From Mesostigma viride (taxonomy: Eukaryota; Streptophyta; Mesostigmatophyceae; Mesostigmatales; Mesostigmataceae): DNA of 64,000 bases. Each line of letters opens with the position of its first letter. The stretch's first letter is position 1. The notes beneath the pieces were generated by a model. The model was given only the letters and a program-made list of their open reading frames with translations. It was not told where the DNA came from and did no database searches. The stretch covers positions 5,016,087-5,080,086 of the forward strand of contig RPFO01000072.1 of NCBI GenBank assembly GCA_009746045.1, read 5' to 3'. A program made the translations under genes and the position numbers. This document shows, piece by piece, positions 23,601 through 34,372 of the stretch.

Positions 23601-24477
23601 TCGCCTGAACGCAGTCGCCATGGCCACTTCCGCAAGGGGTGCGCGCACCGTGCACGTGAAATTTGTGACCTTCGGCTCCGGCGCGAATTTTTTGGCGCCA
23701 AAAAATTCGGGGGTGTCCCGTCCCCTTAACATAGTGCCTAAGCGCTTCTTCTACTACTCTATTAAGACGCTCTACTAAATGAGAGGAAGAGGAGTGGTAG
23801 GCAGTACCGTAGGTAACCTTGGTACCGATGGCAGCGAAAAACTGCTGCCAAAAATCTGAGGTAAATAATTTATCCTTATCACTAATAAACTGCCTACTCA
23901 ACCCATGATATCTATATACATTATTGAGGTATAGGCGTGCGCAATCACGTGCTGTGAGTTCTAAAGGACACGGCACAAGATGGCACATACGAGTAAAACG
24001 ATCTATGAACACAAGGATTTGGGCATTGCCCCTATCATTCTTTCTAAAAGGTCCTACAAAATCCATCATGATAGAATCCCAAGGCATGATAGGGTCAGGC
24101 AAGGTCCTAGGTTCTGCTATCTGTCCTACATTATTGGGTTTCATTTCCTGGCAAGATTGACAAGTTCTAACATACTCATCTACATCCTTATAAAGGGAAG
24201 GCCAGTAATAAGAGCGGGCTACTAGGTCCCGTACCCGTTTACCACCCTGATGAGCAGCTAAGTCATGCAACTCAAAGAGCAAGGAGGAGCGACAGATAGG
24301 AGGGACATACAGGCGCCATTGAGGGGGAGAATCTGCTATCTGCACATATAAAAACCCACCTACAAATTTACAAGGGTGCTTGCCTAATTGTTGGGGATGT
24401 GCAGCAATGGCAGCTAATGCTTCCGGCTCAGTGGCCGTAAATCTACTAATAAGGCGTTCAAGATCAGAGGTAGGCAT
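20661..24477 (-). pseudogene. Integrase with chromodomain, copy A (split)
   Basis: N-terminal HHCC and DDE core lie on 23730-24477, and the rest on 20661-21439, separated by the TTAA element 21440-23725. The sequence is otherwise open and matches the intact integrase of copy B. In copy A the frame is also open upstream of the first ATG back to the poly-C (poly-G on the coding strand) tract at 24627-24633. This suggests that integrase is normally made as part of a longer pol product by a -1 shift. Confidence 0.85.
21440..23725 (+). mobile_element. TTAA-flanked non-autonomous element, family 2, copy 2
   Basis: The 2,286-bp segment is bounded by TTAA at 21436-21439 and 23726-23729. Copy B of the host chromovirus shows the empty site with a single TTAA (in AGTGCC...TTAA context at about 40309). 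Ends start GGGGAGGGGACACCCC on the left and GGGGACGGGACACCCCC (reverse complement) on the right. Homologous to 14080-16353 along its length. No transposase gene. Confidence 0.85.
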
Positions 24478-24587
24478 CGCTACAGAAGTATCCAGAACAG
24501 GTTTAAAGAGATCTCCTACCGCCTTGCCAAAGAGAAGGGGAGGTCCTAGAGGGACTACGTTTTCATAAGACTTTCCTGACCTAGTCG

Positions 24588-27500
24588 CTATATGGCTAAG
24601 CGGTATAGAAATTTTATTCTTCCCCTCCCCCCCACCGAGGCCACGGGAAGGGCCTCACACGGGAGAGAGAGTCCTACGTGAGAAAGGAGATCAGGCATGC
24701 GAACAGCTGTATGAAAGAGGTAGGCATAGGATTCATCATCAGGTAGTTCACCATAAGGGGTTACACCCATAGTAGTAGGAACTAGAGTAGTATTGAGAAC
24801 ATCAAGGTCCTCGAAGAAGGAATAGTCTGCACGACGAGAGAGTGCATCTGGTACTATGTTATCTACACCCTTGACATACTGAAGTTTAAAAGGGGAAAAC
24901 TGTGCTAAAAATTCCATCCAGCGCGCTTGCCGAGGGGTAAGGTTGGGTTGGGAGAGAAGATGGGTAAGGGGACGATGATCCGTTTGGATAACTAACCTAT
25001 AAGGATCTAGCTCACAGGGTTCATTCAGGCAGACATCAAATTGAGCACCTTTAAGGAAGTGCTGCCACGCGTGGCAACAATACACCACAGCTAAGAGTTC
25101 TTGCTGGTGGACGGGATAGTTACGCTCCGCAGGGAGCATTGTCCTAGAGATATACTCAATTGGCTGTAAGCCCTGACCCTGATCCTGGAGAAGGACACCA
25201 CCTATAGCTACTTTACTAGCATCTGTAGCCACAACAAAGGGTTTAGTAGTATCCGGTAGAATGAGTACAGGAGGGGAAAGGAGTAGGGATTTTAGGCACT
25301 GAAAAGCCGACTGACATTCACTACTCCAAACAAAGGGGATATCCTTCTTTAATAAATGATTAATAGGGGCTGCTATAGTTGCGAAACGCGGGATAAAACG
25401 CCTATAGTAAGAAGCAATTCCTAGGAAACTACGTACACCTTTAACGTCGGTAGGAGTAGGCCATTCCTGAATTGACTTAGTTTTATCCGGGTCGGTAGCG
25501 ACCCCGGCATCTGACAGAACGTGCCCTAAAAATGGGACACTCCTACCCGAACGCACTTTAGCACGGCGCGCCCACAAAGAATTTTCAGCCATTATTTCTA
25601 ATACTTTCTTTAACCCTTAAACCGTAGCAACTCAGTCCTAAAAAACGGACTGAGTTGCACATCTTTGCACATTTGTTGTGTATGGCCTAAAAACAATTTC
25701 TGGCCACCCCTTGGTACCAAGCATGCATTTATGTTGAATTTCTTTGGGGACATGTCACCGGTCCCATATCTATGACTTTTGGGTGCTATAAATAGCACCA
25801 ACCCTAGGGGGGTACGGAAAAATGGGGTTTGAGACATACATCATGCAATATGGACCACTTACACAAATATATAGGCCCTGGAATTTCAAAGGCAGTTACT
25901 TTATATCACAGGCATGCCATCAATGCATTCACAACATGACATGCTACAGAACTGCACAAGCTAGCTAGCAAAAATCCCAAAATAGCTCAGTCCGTTTAAT
26001 AGGACTGAGTTTTTTTGGGGGGGGTGGCTAGCACTACCGTTTTGGTTTCCTATCCCAATGTGGCATAAAACATCATAGCTGGCCACACATGCATCCTCCA
26101 ACACATTTCCAGCATATAAAACAGCAGCTCATGCTATATAATACTGTAAATCTAGTGCCATTGGGCAGAAAGCACGCGTAGAAGGCACATGCAAGGAGCT
26201 TATTACCAACGTACCCTATACGCTACAAACAACTTCAAAATACAAGGAAAAAGGAAAGAAACAAAATTAGCAACTTGCTGATGCTTAAATGCAAGCAGAT
26301 CCCAGGCATCTCTATGTCTCTAACACACAGCAAACACACAAAAAGAAGGCGGACTTGGCCAGCATGCATGCCTAGAACTGGGCAGAAAAACACTCGTCCT
26401 GAGTTGTTTAAGCAACGGAAAGCATCGTATCATCACACTGAACATTATTACAAACGATATCTGTCGTTATACCGACATTCATGTTGTAGCATACGCTAAA
26501 AGCAGTCAAAACTCGTCCAAAATCTGGCCGAGGTAACATTACTACCTTACCATCACAAGCCTATGCACAGAAGCAATAAAACAACAAAAAGACAGTCATA
26601 AAGCTTCGATTATAGCCCCGAGTCTGGTATCGAAACAATATATGACACATGCGCGGTCACTGAGACATGATAAAAGGCTAAAACGTACCTGGTCGAAACC
26701 GCAGATTACCTTGTTTGCAGGAGCTAGCACGCCCACCCGACGAACGTAGCCGCAAGCATGTCCTGGCCGCCATTGATGGTCAACTGTGCTAGGAACGACG
26801 TAACTAACTCATCCATACGCAAAAATCCGAACATTTTCTGCCGAGCAACAAGTACAGCTTGCACTGTCATCGCCTGGCTGCTCACGCGATTTGCTGCGCC
26901 GCCACATAACCTCGAGACATATCTAGGCATTTGTAAATGTTGCATGGCTACGCAAATAGCATTTACAAGACCTAGGGATGATGCCTACAAAGTTTCAGTC
27001 GAATACGTCAAGCCATGCTCTCGCCCCAGTCAGTTGTTTGTGCCACCATAGCCGCGGACGTGAATAATTTTTATTCACGTCGTCCTCGTTTGGCCATGGT
27101 ACCCCCCCTACTTTCCTTGACCATAGGTCCCTGTCCAGGTGTCCAAAAGTAGCAAACCAGGGGTGTACGTGAAAGTACAAATCTAGATCTCGAAGCTGGT
27201 CCAAACAGAATATTCAAAAGTTTGCTAGAATTATAGCTAGTTCTGCCACAAACTCGGTCCGTTTAATAGGACTGAGAAAAACTCAGTCCACTAAAACGGA
27301 CCGAGTACGGTTTAAGGGTTAAATCACGTAGGTGCGTTTCAAAATCAGGAGAGTAAATAAGAATATCATCTAAGTAAGCTTGAGCACAAGAACGGTCATG
27401 CTCAGATAAAGAAACAGAGGAGAAGGAAGGATCCTTTAAATCAGAGGACACCTGAGGAAGATGAGAATTTCCCATAACCGACAGGTCTAAGCACTTCCGT

Positions 27501-28693
27501 TCATTCATTAACATTTGAAAAGAGGCAGGCGAGTTGCAAAGTCCCATAGCCGCTACTCTAAACTGGTAATGACCAAAAGGGGTAGCAAAGGCGGTTTTAT
27601 GGCAATCCTCAGGAGCTATCCGCAACTGCCAAAAACCATCCGCACAATCCAGTACCGTGAAACAAGTGGAACCTTTAACCTTATTAAATATATCATCAAT
27701 ACGAGGTAGAGGGTATTTAGACTTCACAGTAATATCATTCAACTTCCTATAATCAGTAACTAGGCGAAACTTGCCATTTGGCTTAGGGACTAACAGGACA
27801 CCAGCTGAGTAGGGGGAGTTACTAGGCTCTATCAATCCTGCTTCTAATAATGACACCGACTAAAATCTGTTTTAGTTCCTTTAGTTCTGTAGGGCCCATT
27901 CTATACATCGGAGAGTGCGTAGGAACTGCACCGTCCTTGATAACTACACGGTGTAAAACAGAACGAGGAGGAGGATAAGAAGGAGTCTTTTCTTCAAATA
28001 CTTTTGAGGAATCTATCACGGCCATGTATCTGACTATTTCATTTTCAGTAAATCCCACTCCTATTGTATCCACTGTATTTACCTCTATATCCACACTATT
28101 ATTAGTGATAGGTATCTCCTGTACTTCTAACTGAAGGAACATACATAGTAAATATCCATATTCCTTTAGTTCAGAACGCAACTCATCATTGGACATTAAT
28201 ACTTCAGGTATAGGTCTTACAAGAGGATCAACAGGTGTAGGAGGAGTAATATCTACCAAGGATAAATTTTCCAATCTATAATGACGTTCCGGTACCCAGT
28301 AAGAGCTGTCTGGAAACCAGACATGACCATGGTATCATAATTAATAGTAATCTTATTATCCTGGTGCCAATCTAATCCTAGTAATACATCAGCGGTAGTG
28401 ATAGGGCCTATAGTGGCCGTCGGGTTGACAGTACGTCCTTGTATAACCATGGGAAGGGACACCGTACCCGGGGAATGACTGGTGCGACCATCAGCATAAT
28501 GAACAGTGACGGGTTTGGTGTGAGGGGTAGGGACTAGTCCTAAACGCCTAACTAGGGCCTCGCTCACAAAGGAGCTAGCCGCACCGCTATCTACCAACAC
28601 AGAGACAGTCAAGAGTTCATCAGCATGCAGGAAAGGGTCTACAACAGTGTGAGGGACGGTTAAACCACCATTCAAGAACATAAGAGGACGCAC
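24588..28693 (-). pseudogene. pol (protease, RT, RNase H) of copy A, broken
   Basis: Matches 37071-39452 of copy B: protease DSGAAS near 28580, reverse transcriptase blocks at about 27330-27830 and on the far side of the TTAA element, and RNase H at about 24850-25300. It is interrupted by the element 25614-27318 and by frameshifting insertions at about 28320, 27860, 27500 and 27475. Three of the latter have the form short duplication-CG-short duplication (see findings). It ends at 24588-24590, just past the poly-G tract. Confidence 0.85.
25614..27318. mobile_element. piggyBac-like non-autonomous element, family 3
   Basis: The 1,705-bp segment is bounded by TTAA at 25610-25613 and 27319-27322, with perfect 13-bp inverted ends CCCTTAAACCGTA. 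Copy B of the chromovirus shows the empty site with one TTAA at about 38427. The interior has hairpin cassettes built from CTCAGTCC/GGACTGAG at 25627-25658 (perfect 12-bp stem), 25986-26009 and 27250-27307 (about 25-bp arms). No transposase is recognisable. Superfamily assignment rests on TTAA plus the CCCT-type termini. Confidence 0.88.
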
Positions 28694-30318
28694 ACGTAGT
28701 GGTAGGGAAGATTCAGCTCCTACAGAGGTTATGAAAACAGGCAGGCAAAAATGTTTATCTGGGGTACTATCTAAGGACCTGTCCAGGTTACCCCCGGCTG
28801 ACAGGCCTACTGTTCCCCCTCCCCCCCCAAATCCATAGGAACTAACCCCGAAGAAGACCCTGGCGAAAAAGCCACTGCTGGAGGGTCACGAGGGAGCGAA
28901 GAGGGTGCGGGAGCCTGATTATCATAGGGGAACCCTGGGGATCCTGTCTGCACAGCATTCAGCCTACTAGGGGTAGCTGAAGGAATGCGTCCTGAAGTAG
29001 GACGAATAGGAGCACGCTGAGGGGTACGAGGAGGGCGAGCGTCGGGATGAGGGGGAGCACCCGAAAGGAACTTGGGGCACTCACGTTTAAGATGACCTAC
29101 TTCCTTACAATGATAGCATGTGATATGAGAGACATCAAGGGCTGAAAGGTCAGTAACACAGATATCCAATTCTTCTACATAGGAGTTCTCCTCCTCAGGG
29201 GTAAGGATAATATTATTAATACGGGAACGGGTAGGAAGAGAAGGGTTGGTGAAGAAATCTGCTACACGCAAGAGATGTTGGCGCACATGCTTGAGGGGCG
29301 GATCAGTAAAACGGTAGGCAGAGAACTGGCGCTTGACTTCACGTAATAAGGGTCTACTGAGGCCTTGGAGGAAGCGAGCACGTACTTCTGCACCCGACAA
29401 ATCCCTAATTCGTACCATCTGAGCATCAAATTCTTTCATATACTCCTTAAATGATTTAGTACCCTGCTGCAAGGTACCAAAGGCTAATCTATCCTGCCAA
29501 TCTGAATCAGGAGGGACTAAATGGTTCTCTAAACGCTTAAACAATTCTGCTACAGAGTTAGGGTAGGCATGAGAGGCCAAAGACTCACACTGAATGAGGT
29601 AAGCAAGCTCAGGAGTAATACAGGTTGTAAGATAGTGAGGAACTAATACAGCATCAGAAAGACGCCATCTATTATGATTCTGCCCGACGACTCCGTGTTC
29701 TGGGTAAGCAACATAATAAAGGTGAAAAACTGTTGAGGGGTAGACTTGACATCCAGCTTGGGAAGGTTAGCAAAGAGGGGAAGAGCAGGGGGCTTAGGGG
29801 GATTAGAAGAGTCAGTTTTTCCCATAGGGCCACTATCTTCCACTGCTACATAAGCGGGATAGAAGGAAGGAAGAGGAAAAGTCTTGGGTAGGGGTCTAGA
29901 AGGGGCCACCGTTTCAGGCTGGTGCCCATAAGAAAAGGGGACAGTATATTGCTCACGAAGAGAGGAATAGGCAAAATGATCATAATTTCTGTCATCTAAG
30001 GGCATGGTGCTGAAATCACTATTAACTTCTAAATCAGCCACACGGGTAGGGACCTGGGCTGCCTCATAGGCCGTTTCAGGGTAGGACCAGGAAGCAGGTG
30101 GGTAAAAGGGAACTGCACTAGGGCGCCCAGAAGGACCGACAGGGGCAGAGGCACGACCCGTGTTAAGAACAGGCATGGAAGGCACAGGGTGGGAAGGGGG
30201 CCTAAAGACATTGTTAGTTAGTGAGGACCTGCTGGAGGGTTGAGCCAAGGTTGCAGGATGGGCAGGGGCCTGGTTCAGGGTAAGGGAAGGGTTGACATCA
30301 CTAAATCTGACTTGCAGT

Positions 30319-32076
30319 TGTCTAATCACCAAGAAAATGTCCTCAAATGAGGACATTTTCTAGCATGGATACCATTTGTAATAACTAACACATGTCAACA
30401 CATCCATGGGTACGGCATGGAACCATGTTCATTTATGATATGTTCAAGAGTTGCAATGCTTAACATCCATGAAATATGCTCTTTGTATAATTGTTTACGA
30501 TTTATGAATGCAGGGGGGTCGCTACGCGAGTGACCAAATAGCACTCAAGTCAACAATATGCCAAGAAAGAAGGCATGGCCAGGTCATGGCTGGTCCTGAA
30601 AATGCACCCAGGGTGCCCACAACATGTCTATGTTACACCCTCGCAGTCCTAGACCCTGCAGCCTGCCAGCGGGGGGGCACAAAATGAACTGGCAGCCAGG
30701 GACCATGGTGCAGGCCAAACAGCAGGTGTAAAGCTAGCTCAGTCCAAAGAGTGAAGTATGATGCAAATACTTGCCAAGGTTAGGTCCATGATCGTTAGTA
30801 GAGGCTCGGCTGCCACCACGGTGCTAAACCATCATGAACCCTTACGTTATATATGAAACATATACTGCAAAGAGGCACAAGTTGTAACACAAGCACAATG
30901 TAAACATGACAAGCTCAAGTTTCCAAGCCAGTCTTGATCACTTGGACATGAGTTGAAGCATTAGAAACATATGGGCAACATACCAGCAAGCCTTGAAAAA
31001 CTTCTCAGCAACAAGGCAGTATATGTGTTGAATCAAACTACCACATCGCAATTAAGCACAGCGACTTCTACTTGCTTCTGTTTTGATAACGCAAGGCCGT
31101 TTACCTTTTCAGTGACGCAACGGGAAAAGAAAGTACCGGCGCCCAGCAAACTTCCGTTATCCCCCGGACATAAACGTAATCAAAACCACGAAGTTGGGCA
31201 TTGAAAGCAACCGGCATTATCATGTCTGCGGGAGTTATAGGTTACAATCCGCTTAACACGCTTACTTAGAAGGATGCGGTTGAGAATGACAGTCGGATCC
31301 TTGTTCTTGACGTGCGCCCAGGCCGCCAGCTGCGCGGGCCAGCTCAAGAAATATATATTAAAGGACGGTGACGCGTGGGAAGCACCAAGCCTTGCGGCAA
31401 AAGAAAAATATGGCTCGCGCTCGCCCTGGTTTTCGCCAGGCGCGACTGCGACATCACGACGAAAAAATAGAGACTCTTTGACGCATGCAACTGCCCAAGT
31501 CCCTCTTCTCCCCATGTCGCCCATAAGCCCAGAAGCGTACCATAACCCATACTCGCGATATCCGCAGCGCCTGGGCGGAAAAAGAAATTGTAAAACCGAA
31601 CTGCGAACTGACCTATCATGCGATCTACGTAGCTCTCAGATTTTCTTCAACAATGCCAAAATTCGTTCATGAACAAAATTTTCGACATATACAAAGCACC
31701 TGCACGTGAAGAATAGCATCTTCGAAATCACTAGATGACGATCTAAAATGCTGTCTTCGTCCGGGGCAAAATAATGCCCTATAACATTCAGGCAAGCCTC
31801 GGAACTGGCACGACCCCATAGCCGCCACTCGACAAAACACTCGATTGCATTGCGATGTTCTTGCTATTGTAGGTACTTTTCGTCGCCTCATATTTTCCAG
31901 GTACGGTCGACCCCTGTCGACCCCAGGGGCTTGGCGCGCTCAGTACCTATCCCAGTTTCGCGCCAAAACCCACCAAGTGACCCTAGGACCAAATTTGGCG
32001 CCAAAACCGCGCCCCTGACCCCCCCCGTCTCAAACGAGGACTATGTCCTCAAATGAGGACATTTGGTTTTTGGACA
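30319..32076 (-). mobile_element. Palindrome-ended DNA element, subfamily 1, copy 1
   Basis: The 1,758-bp segment in the gag of copy A is absent from copy B at the same place (about 35452). Ends are TGTCTAATCACCAAG and, on the other side reverse-complemented, TGTCCAAAAACCAA. Each is followed by the palindrome ATGTCCTCATTTGAGGACAT. Nearly the same length and sequence as 48317-50090, in the opposite orientation. Flanks give no clear target duplication even though the empty site is known. No known transposase. Confidence 0.85.
31274..31672 (+). CDS. Hypothetical ORF inside the palindrome-ended element
   Basis: A 132-codon frame that reappears at 48721-49140 (minus) with the same stop and about 15 differences over 132 residues. 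Shared segments include LFLTCAQAASCAGQLKKYI and GSRSPWFSPG. The opposite strand also carries a conserved frame (31180-31524, minus), which has more amino-acid differences. No domain recognised. Conservation may simply follow the high nucleotide identity of two copies. Confidence 0.25.
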   Translation: MRLRMTVGSLFLTCAQAASCAGQLKKYILKDGDAWEAPSLAAKEKYGSRSPWFSPGATATSRRKNRDSLTHATAQVPLLPMSPISPEAYHNPYSRYPQRLGGKRNCKTELRTDLSCDLRSSQIFFNNAKIRS

Positions 32077-32436
32077 ATACGTTGACGTTGTTCATAGGTA
32101 GGAGGGGTAAGTGAGGGACGACGGCGACCATCAGCAATAGGAGAAGGAGGTGAGGCACGAAGGTTACCTTGAGGAGTGAGATGGTGCACTGTTTCAAGTG
32201 AGTCCCGTCGGTTACCACGATTGTTGTTATGGTTGTTATTATTATTATTATTATTACTCATAGTAGGAGTATTGGTAGGTATAGGCGACATGTTACCACC
32301 CACTGGATCCATTTTTATTTAAGTAAATGATCAGAATTCTAACTGAAAGCGACAAGGATAAAGGACAAGGCCTAATATAAGGCAAGGAAAGAAAGGAAAA
32401 AGATTTTAATGGCTTAAAAGAAGGAAACAAGTTAAA

Positions 32437-32829
32437 TCAATCCTTTTTAACAACAGTAATGGATAGGGAACCGAATTCTAAGGTGAGAGGAGTATCTAAG
32501 CTAGATGAGGATGCAGCCCTCTTAGGGGGAGAAGAAGGAGGGGTAGCAAAGACTAGAGCTTCTACAGGAGGACGACCATGAGGAATAGGGCGTACATGAA
32601 GGCCTAAATCTGTCTGGCTATGATCAATAAGGAACTGCTGAGCTTCTTCGAAGGACATAAATTTCTTGTACCTAATTACATTATATGTACGGTTTTGCAC
32701 TATCTTCCTAGCATCTGACCAAGAGAGGAAAATGGCTGACCATTGAGGGGTAATAACTACGTAATACTTAGCTAAACTATTATCACTAGATGAATGGGAA
32801 GGCGCAGTAAAAACACGACGTTGACTCAT
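32437..32829 (-). CDS. ORF1 of copy A: RNase H1 N-terminal/viroplasmin-like protein
   Basis: An intact 130-codon ORF upstream of gag, the counterpart of 34700-35092. Residues about 20-70 read KYYVVITPQWSAIFLSWSDA, then an RYKKFMSFEEAQQFL segment. This is the Y-x-V...SW...V...Y-KKF...EEA...FL pattern of the RNase H1 N-terminal RNA/DNA-hybrid-binding domain, also found in caulimovirus P6. The C-terminal half is Pro/Ser-rich. Differences from copy B are substitutions without frame damage, suggesting selection or recent divergence. Confidence 0.65.
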   Translation of the reverse strand: MSQRRVFTAPSHSSSDNSLAKYYVVITPQWSAIFLSWSDARKIVQNRTYNVIRYKKFMSFEEAQQFLIDHSQTDLGLHVRPIPHGRPPVEALVFATPPSSPPKRAASSSSLDTPLTLEFGSLSITVVKKD

Positions 32830-33213
32830 GATAACTCACCTGGCGTGTCTTGTGATGTCAAGCTAGACGGGGTAGGGGTAGGCGACTTAGCTGGACGATC
32901 TGGATCACCGAAAGAAGAAGGAGGGCGGAAGTTTCCAGCTCTCGTCCTAAGTCAGCGGCCGGATATTCCAGCGCTCGTCCTAACACAGCGCCCCGTAACT
33001 CTGCGGGTGCGGCCGTCTAATAAAGCAACAGCACAAGGAAAAAGGTGTAGGTACTGCGACGCTAATCGTCTCCGAACAGTAATACTCCCCTATCTAAGAC
33101 AGGAAACAACCGTAAGCAGGAAAACAAGGCGAAGGACAGGCTAACTACGAAAGGATTTATCTGCTGCGAGCAGGTCTAGCTTCTAGGTAGAGCGTGTCCC
33201 GAAACGGGCAGCA

Positions 33214-33531
33214 CTACTCTCCTAGCTTGAAGGCGACCCGCCCATTACCTATCAAGGAAGTGTCGACTTCTTGTTCCTGGACGCGGAAGGGGTCTTGAAC
33301 AGGTGTATGTGGCAAGGGATAGTCGTCTCGTTCACTACCTACTGAAGTTCCTCCGGAACCATTGTTACGCCGCGGATATCTACCTCCGCCTCTACCTCTA
33401 ATGGGCCTGATACTACCTAAACTAGTCAGGCCTCCTCTACTTAACCCTCTGGCGAAAGACGAACGTGACGGAGCTGATCTCAATGCATTAACGTAAGTGT
33501 TACTATAATACGCCATACAACCATTTATCAA
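33214..33531 (-). CDS. ORF0 of copy A: RGG-rich protein from LTR and leader
   Basis: A 105-codon frame that begins in the surviving part of the 5' LTR and runs through the LTR end into the leader. It is the counterpart of 33998-34372. It contains RGRGGGRYPRR, an arginine/glycine-rich segment, followed by an acidic C-terminal part. Because the first half lies in LTR sequence, a truncated version exists beside every LTR of this family. Confidence 0.4.
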   Translation of the reverse strand: MINGCMAYYSNTYVNALRSAPSRSSFARGLSRGGLTSLGSIRPIRGRGGGRYPRRNNGSGGTSVGSERDDYPLPHTPVQDPFRVQEQEVDTSLIGNGRVAFKLGE

Positions 33532-33593
33532 AACCCGTTTACTCCAGGAATAGAGGAAGGAAACACAACTACACTGCCGTGACCCAAGCCTAT
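33363..33593 (-). repeat. 5' LTR of copy A, downstream part
   Basis: The 3' part of A's 5' LTR, from CCGCGGCGTAACA (element sense) up to the insertion point of copy B. It ends on this strand in the duplicated CCTAT (33589-33593). The complementary part is 44405-44751. Joined, they match the intact LTR 17356-17928. Confidence 0.9.
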
Positions 33594-34166
33594 TGTTACG
33601 TCGCGTAACAATTCGTTGTAGTTACGGACGTAAATTAGGTCCTTTGCCTCGGTTGTCCCTAGGTTTACGTTTAGGCTCCTACCGGGACATTATTGTCCTC
33701 GTAACAGTACTGTGGTACATTGGGTGCCGTTGGGCGCCGCGCCGCGTACTTTACTAGTGGTCCTGATCCTGGGGTAGAATGTAGTGGACCAGCGTGCATC
33801 AGTAGATTTAGTGGACCAGCGTGCACCTGTAGGCGAGGGCCATGTCGGCCCGAGCGTGTTGGACCGTTGGTGACCATTTATGCGCGTTCTACCCTTTGTG
33901 TGTGCACTCGGCGTGTGTTAAGTGAATTGACACATTTAGGCTTGGGTCACGGCAGTGTAGTTGTGTTTCCTTCCTCTATTCCTGGAGTAAACGGGTTTTG
34001 GTAAATGGTTGTATGGCGTATTATAGCAACACTTACGTTAATGCATTGAGATCAGCTCCGTCACGTTCGTCTTTCGCCAGAGGGTTAAGTAGAGGAGGCC
34101 TGACCAGTTTAGGTAGTATCAGGCCCATTAGAGGTAGAGGTGGAGGTAGATATCCGCGGCGTAACA
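33594..34166 (+). repeat. 5' LTR of copy B
   Basis: 573 bp, TGTTACG...CGTAACA. The first 17 bases form a near-palindrome (TGTTACG-TCG-CGTAACA) that repeats the right-end signal just inside the left end. A doubled TAGTGGACCAGCGTGCA motif lies at about 33781-33830. Confidence 0.92.
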
Positions 34167-34372
34167 ATGGTTCCGGAGGAACTTCAGTAGGTAGTGAACG
34201 AGACGACTATCCCTTGCCACATACACCTTTTCAAGACCCCTTCCGCGTCCAGGAACAAGAAGTCGACACTTCCTTGATAGGTAATGGGCGGGTCGCCTTC
34301 AAGCTAGGAGCGTCGTGCTGCCCGTTTCGGGACACGCTTTACCTAGAAGCTAGACCTGCTCACAGCGGATAA
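33998..34372 (+). CDS. ORF0 of copy B: RGG-rich protein from LTR and leader
   Basis: A 124-codon frame starting within the LTR and reading through the LTR end and the putative primer-binding site. Residues 30-55 are basic and glycine/arginine-rich (RGRGGGRYPRR), as in RNA-binding RGG boxes, and the remainder is acidic. Copy A has the same frame but ends 19 residues earlier. It precedes ORF1 by about 330 bases. It may be a real small protein, an upstream ORF that controls translation, or an accident of LTR composition. I have no family match. Confidence 0.4.
   Translation: MVNGCMAYYSNTYVNALRSAPSRSSFARGLSRGGLTSLGSIRPIRGRGGGRYPRRNNGSGGTSVGSERDDYPLPHTPFQDPFRVQEQEVDTSLIGNGRVAFKLGASCCPFRDTLYLEARPAHSG
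34168..34185 (+). promoter_or_regulatory. Putative primer-binding site
   Basis: TGGTTCCGGAGGAACTTC begins two bases after the LTR end. It starts with TGG like most tRNA-primed sites, but I cannot assign a tRNA. It is partly self-complementary (GTTCC/GGAAC), so self-priming, known in some chromoviruses, is an alternative. Confidence 0.4.

Larger units (their letters stand above)
28807..32312 (-). pseudogene. gag of copy A (split and frameshifted)
   Basis: The N-terminal part (32077-32312) starts MDPVGGNMSPIPTNTPTM with an Asn run; the rest is 28807-30318. Between them sits the palindrome-ended element. A 2-base insertion near 29690 shifts the frame. The zinc knuckle CYHCKEVGHLKREC (CX2CX4HX4C) is near 29090-29135. 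It ends GEGEQ right after a poly-G tract (C-run at 28821-28828 on this strand), from which the pol frame continues open at -1. Confidence 0.85.
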
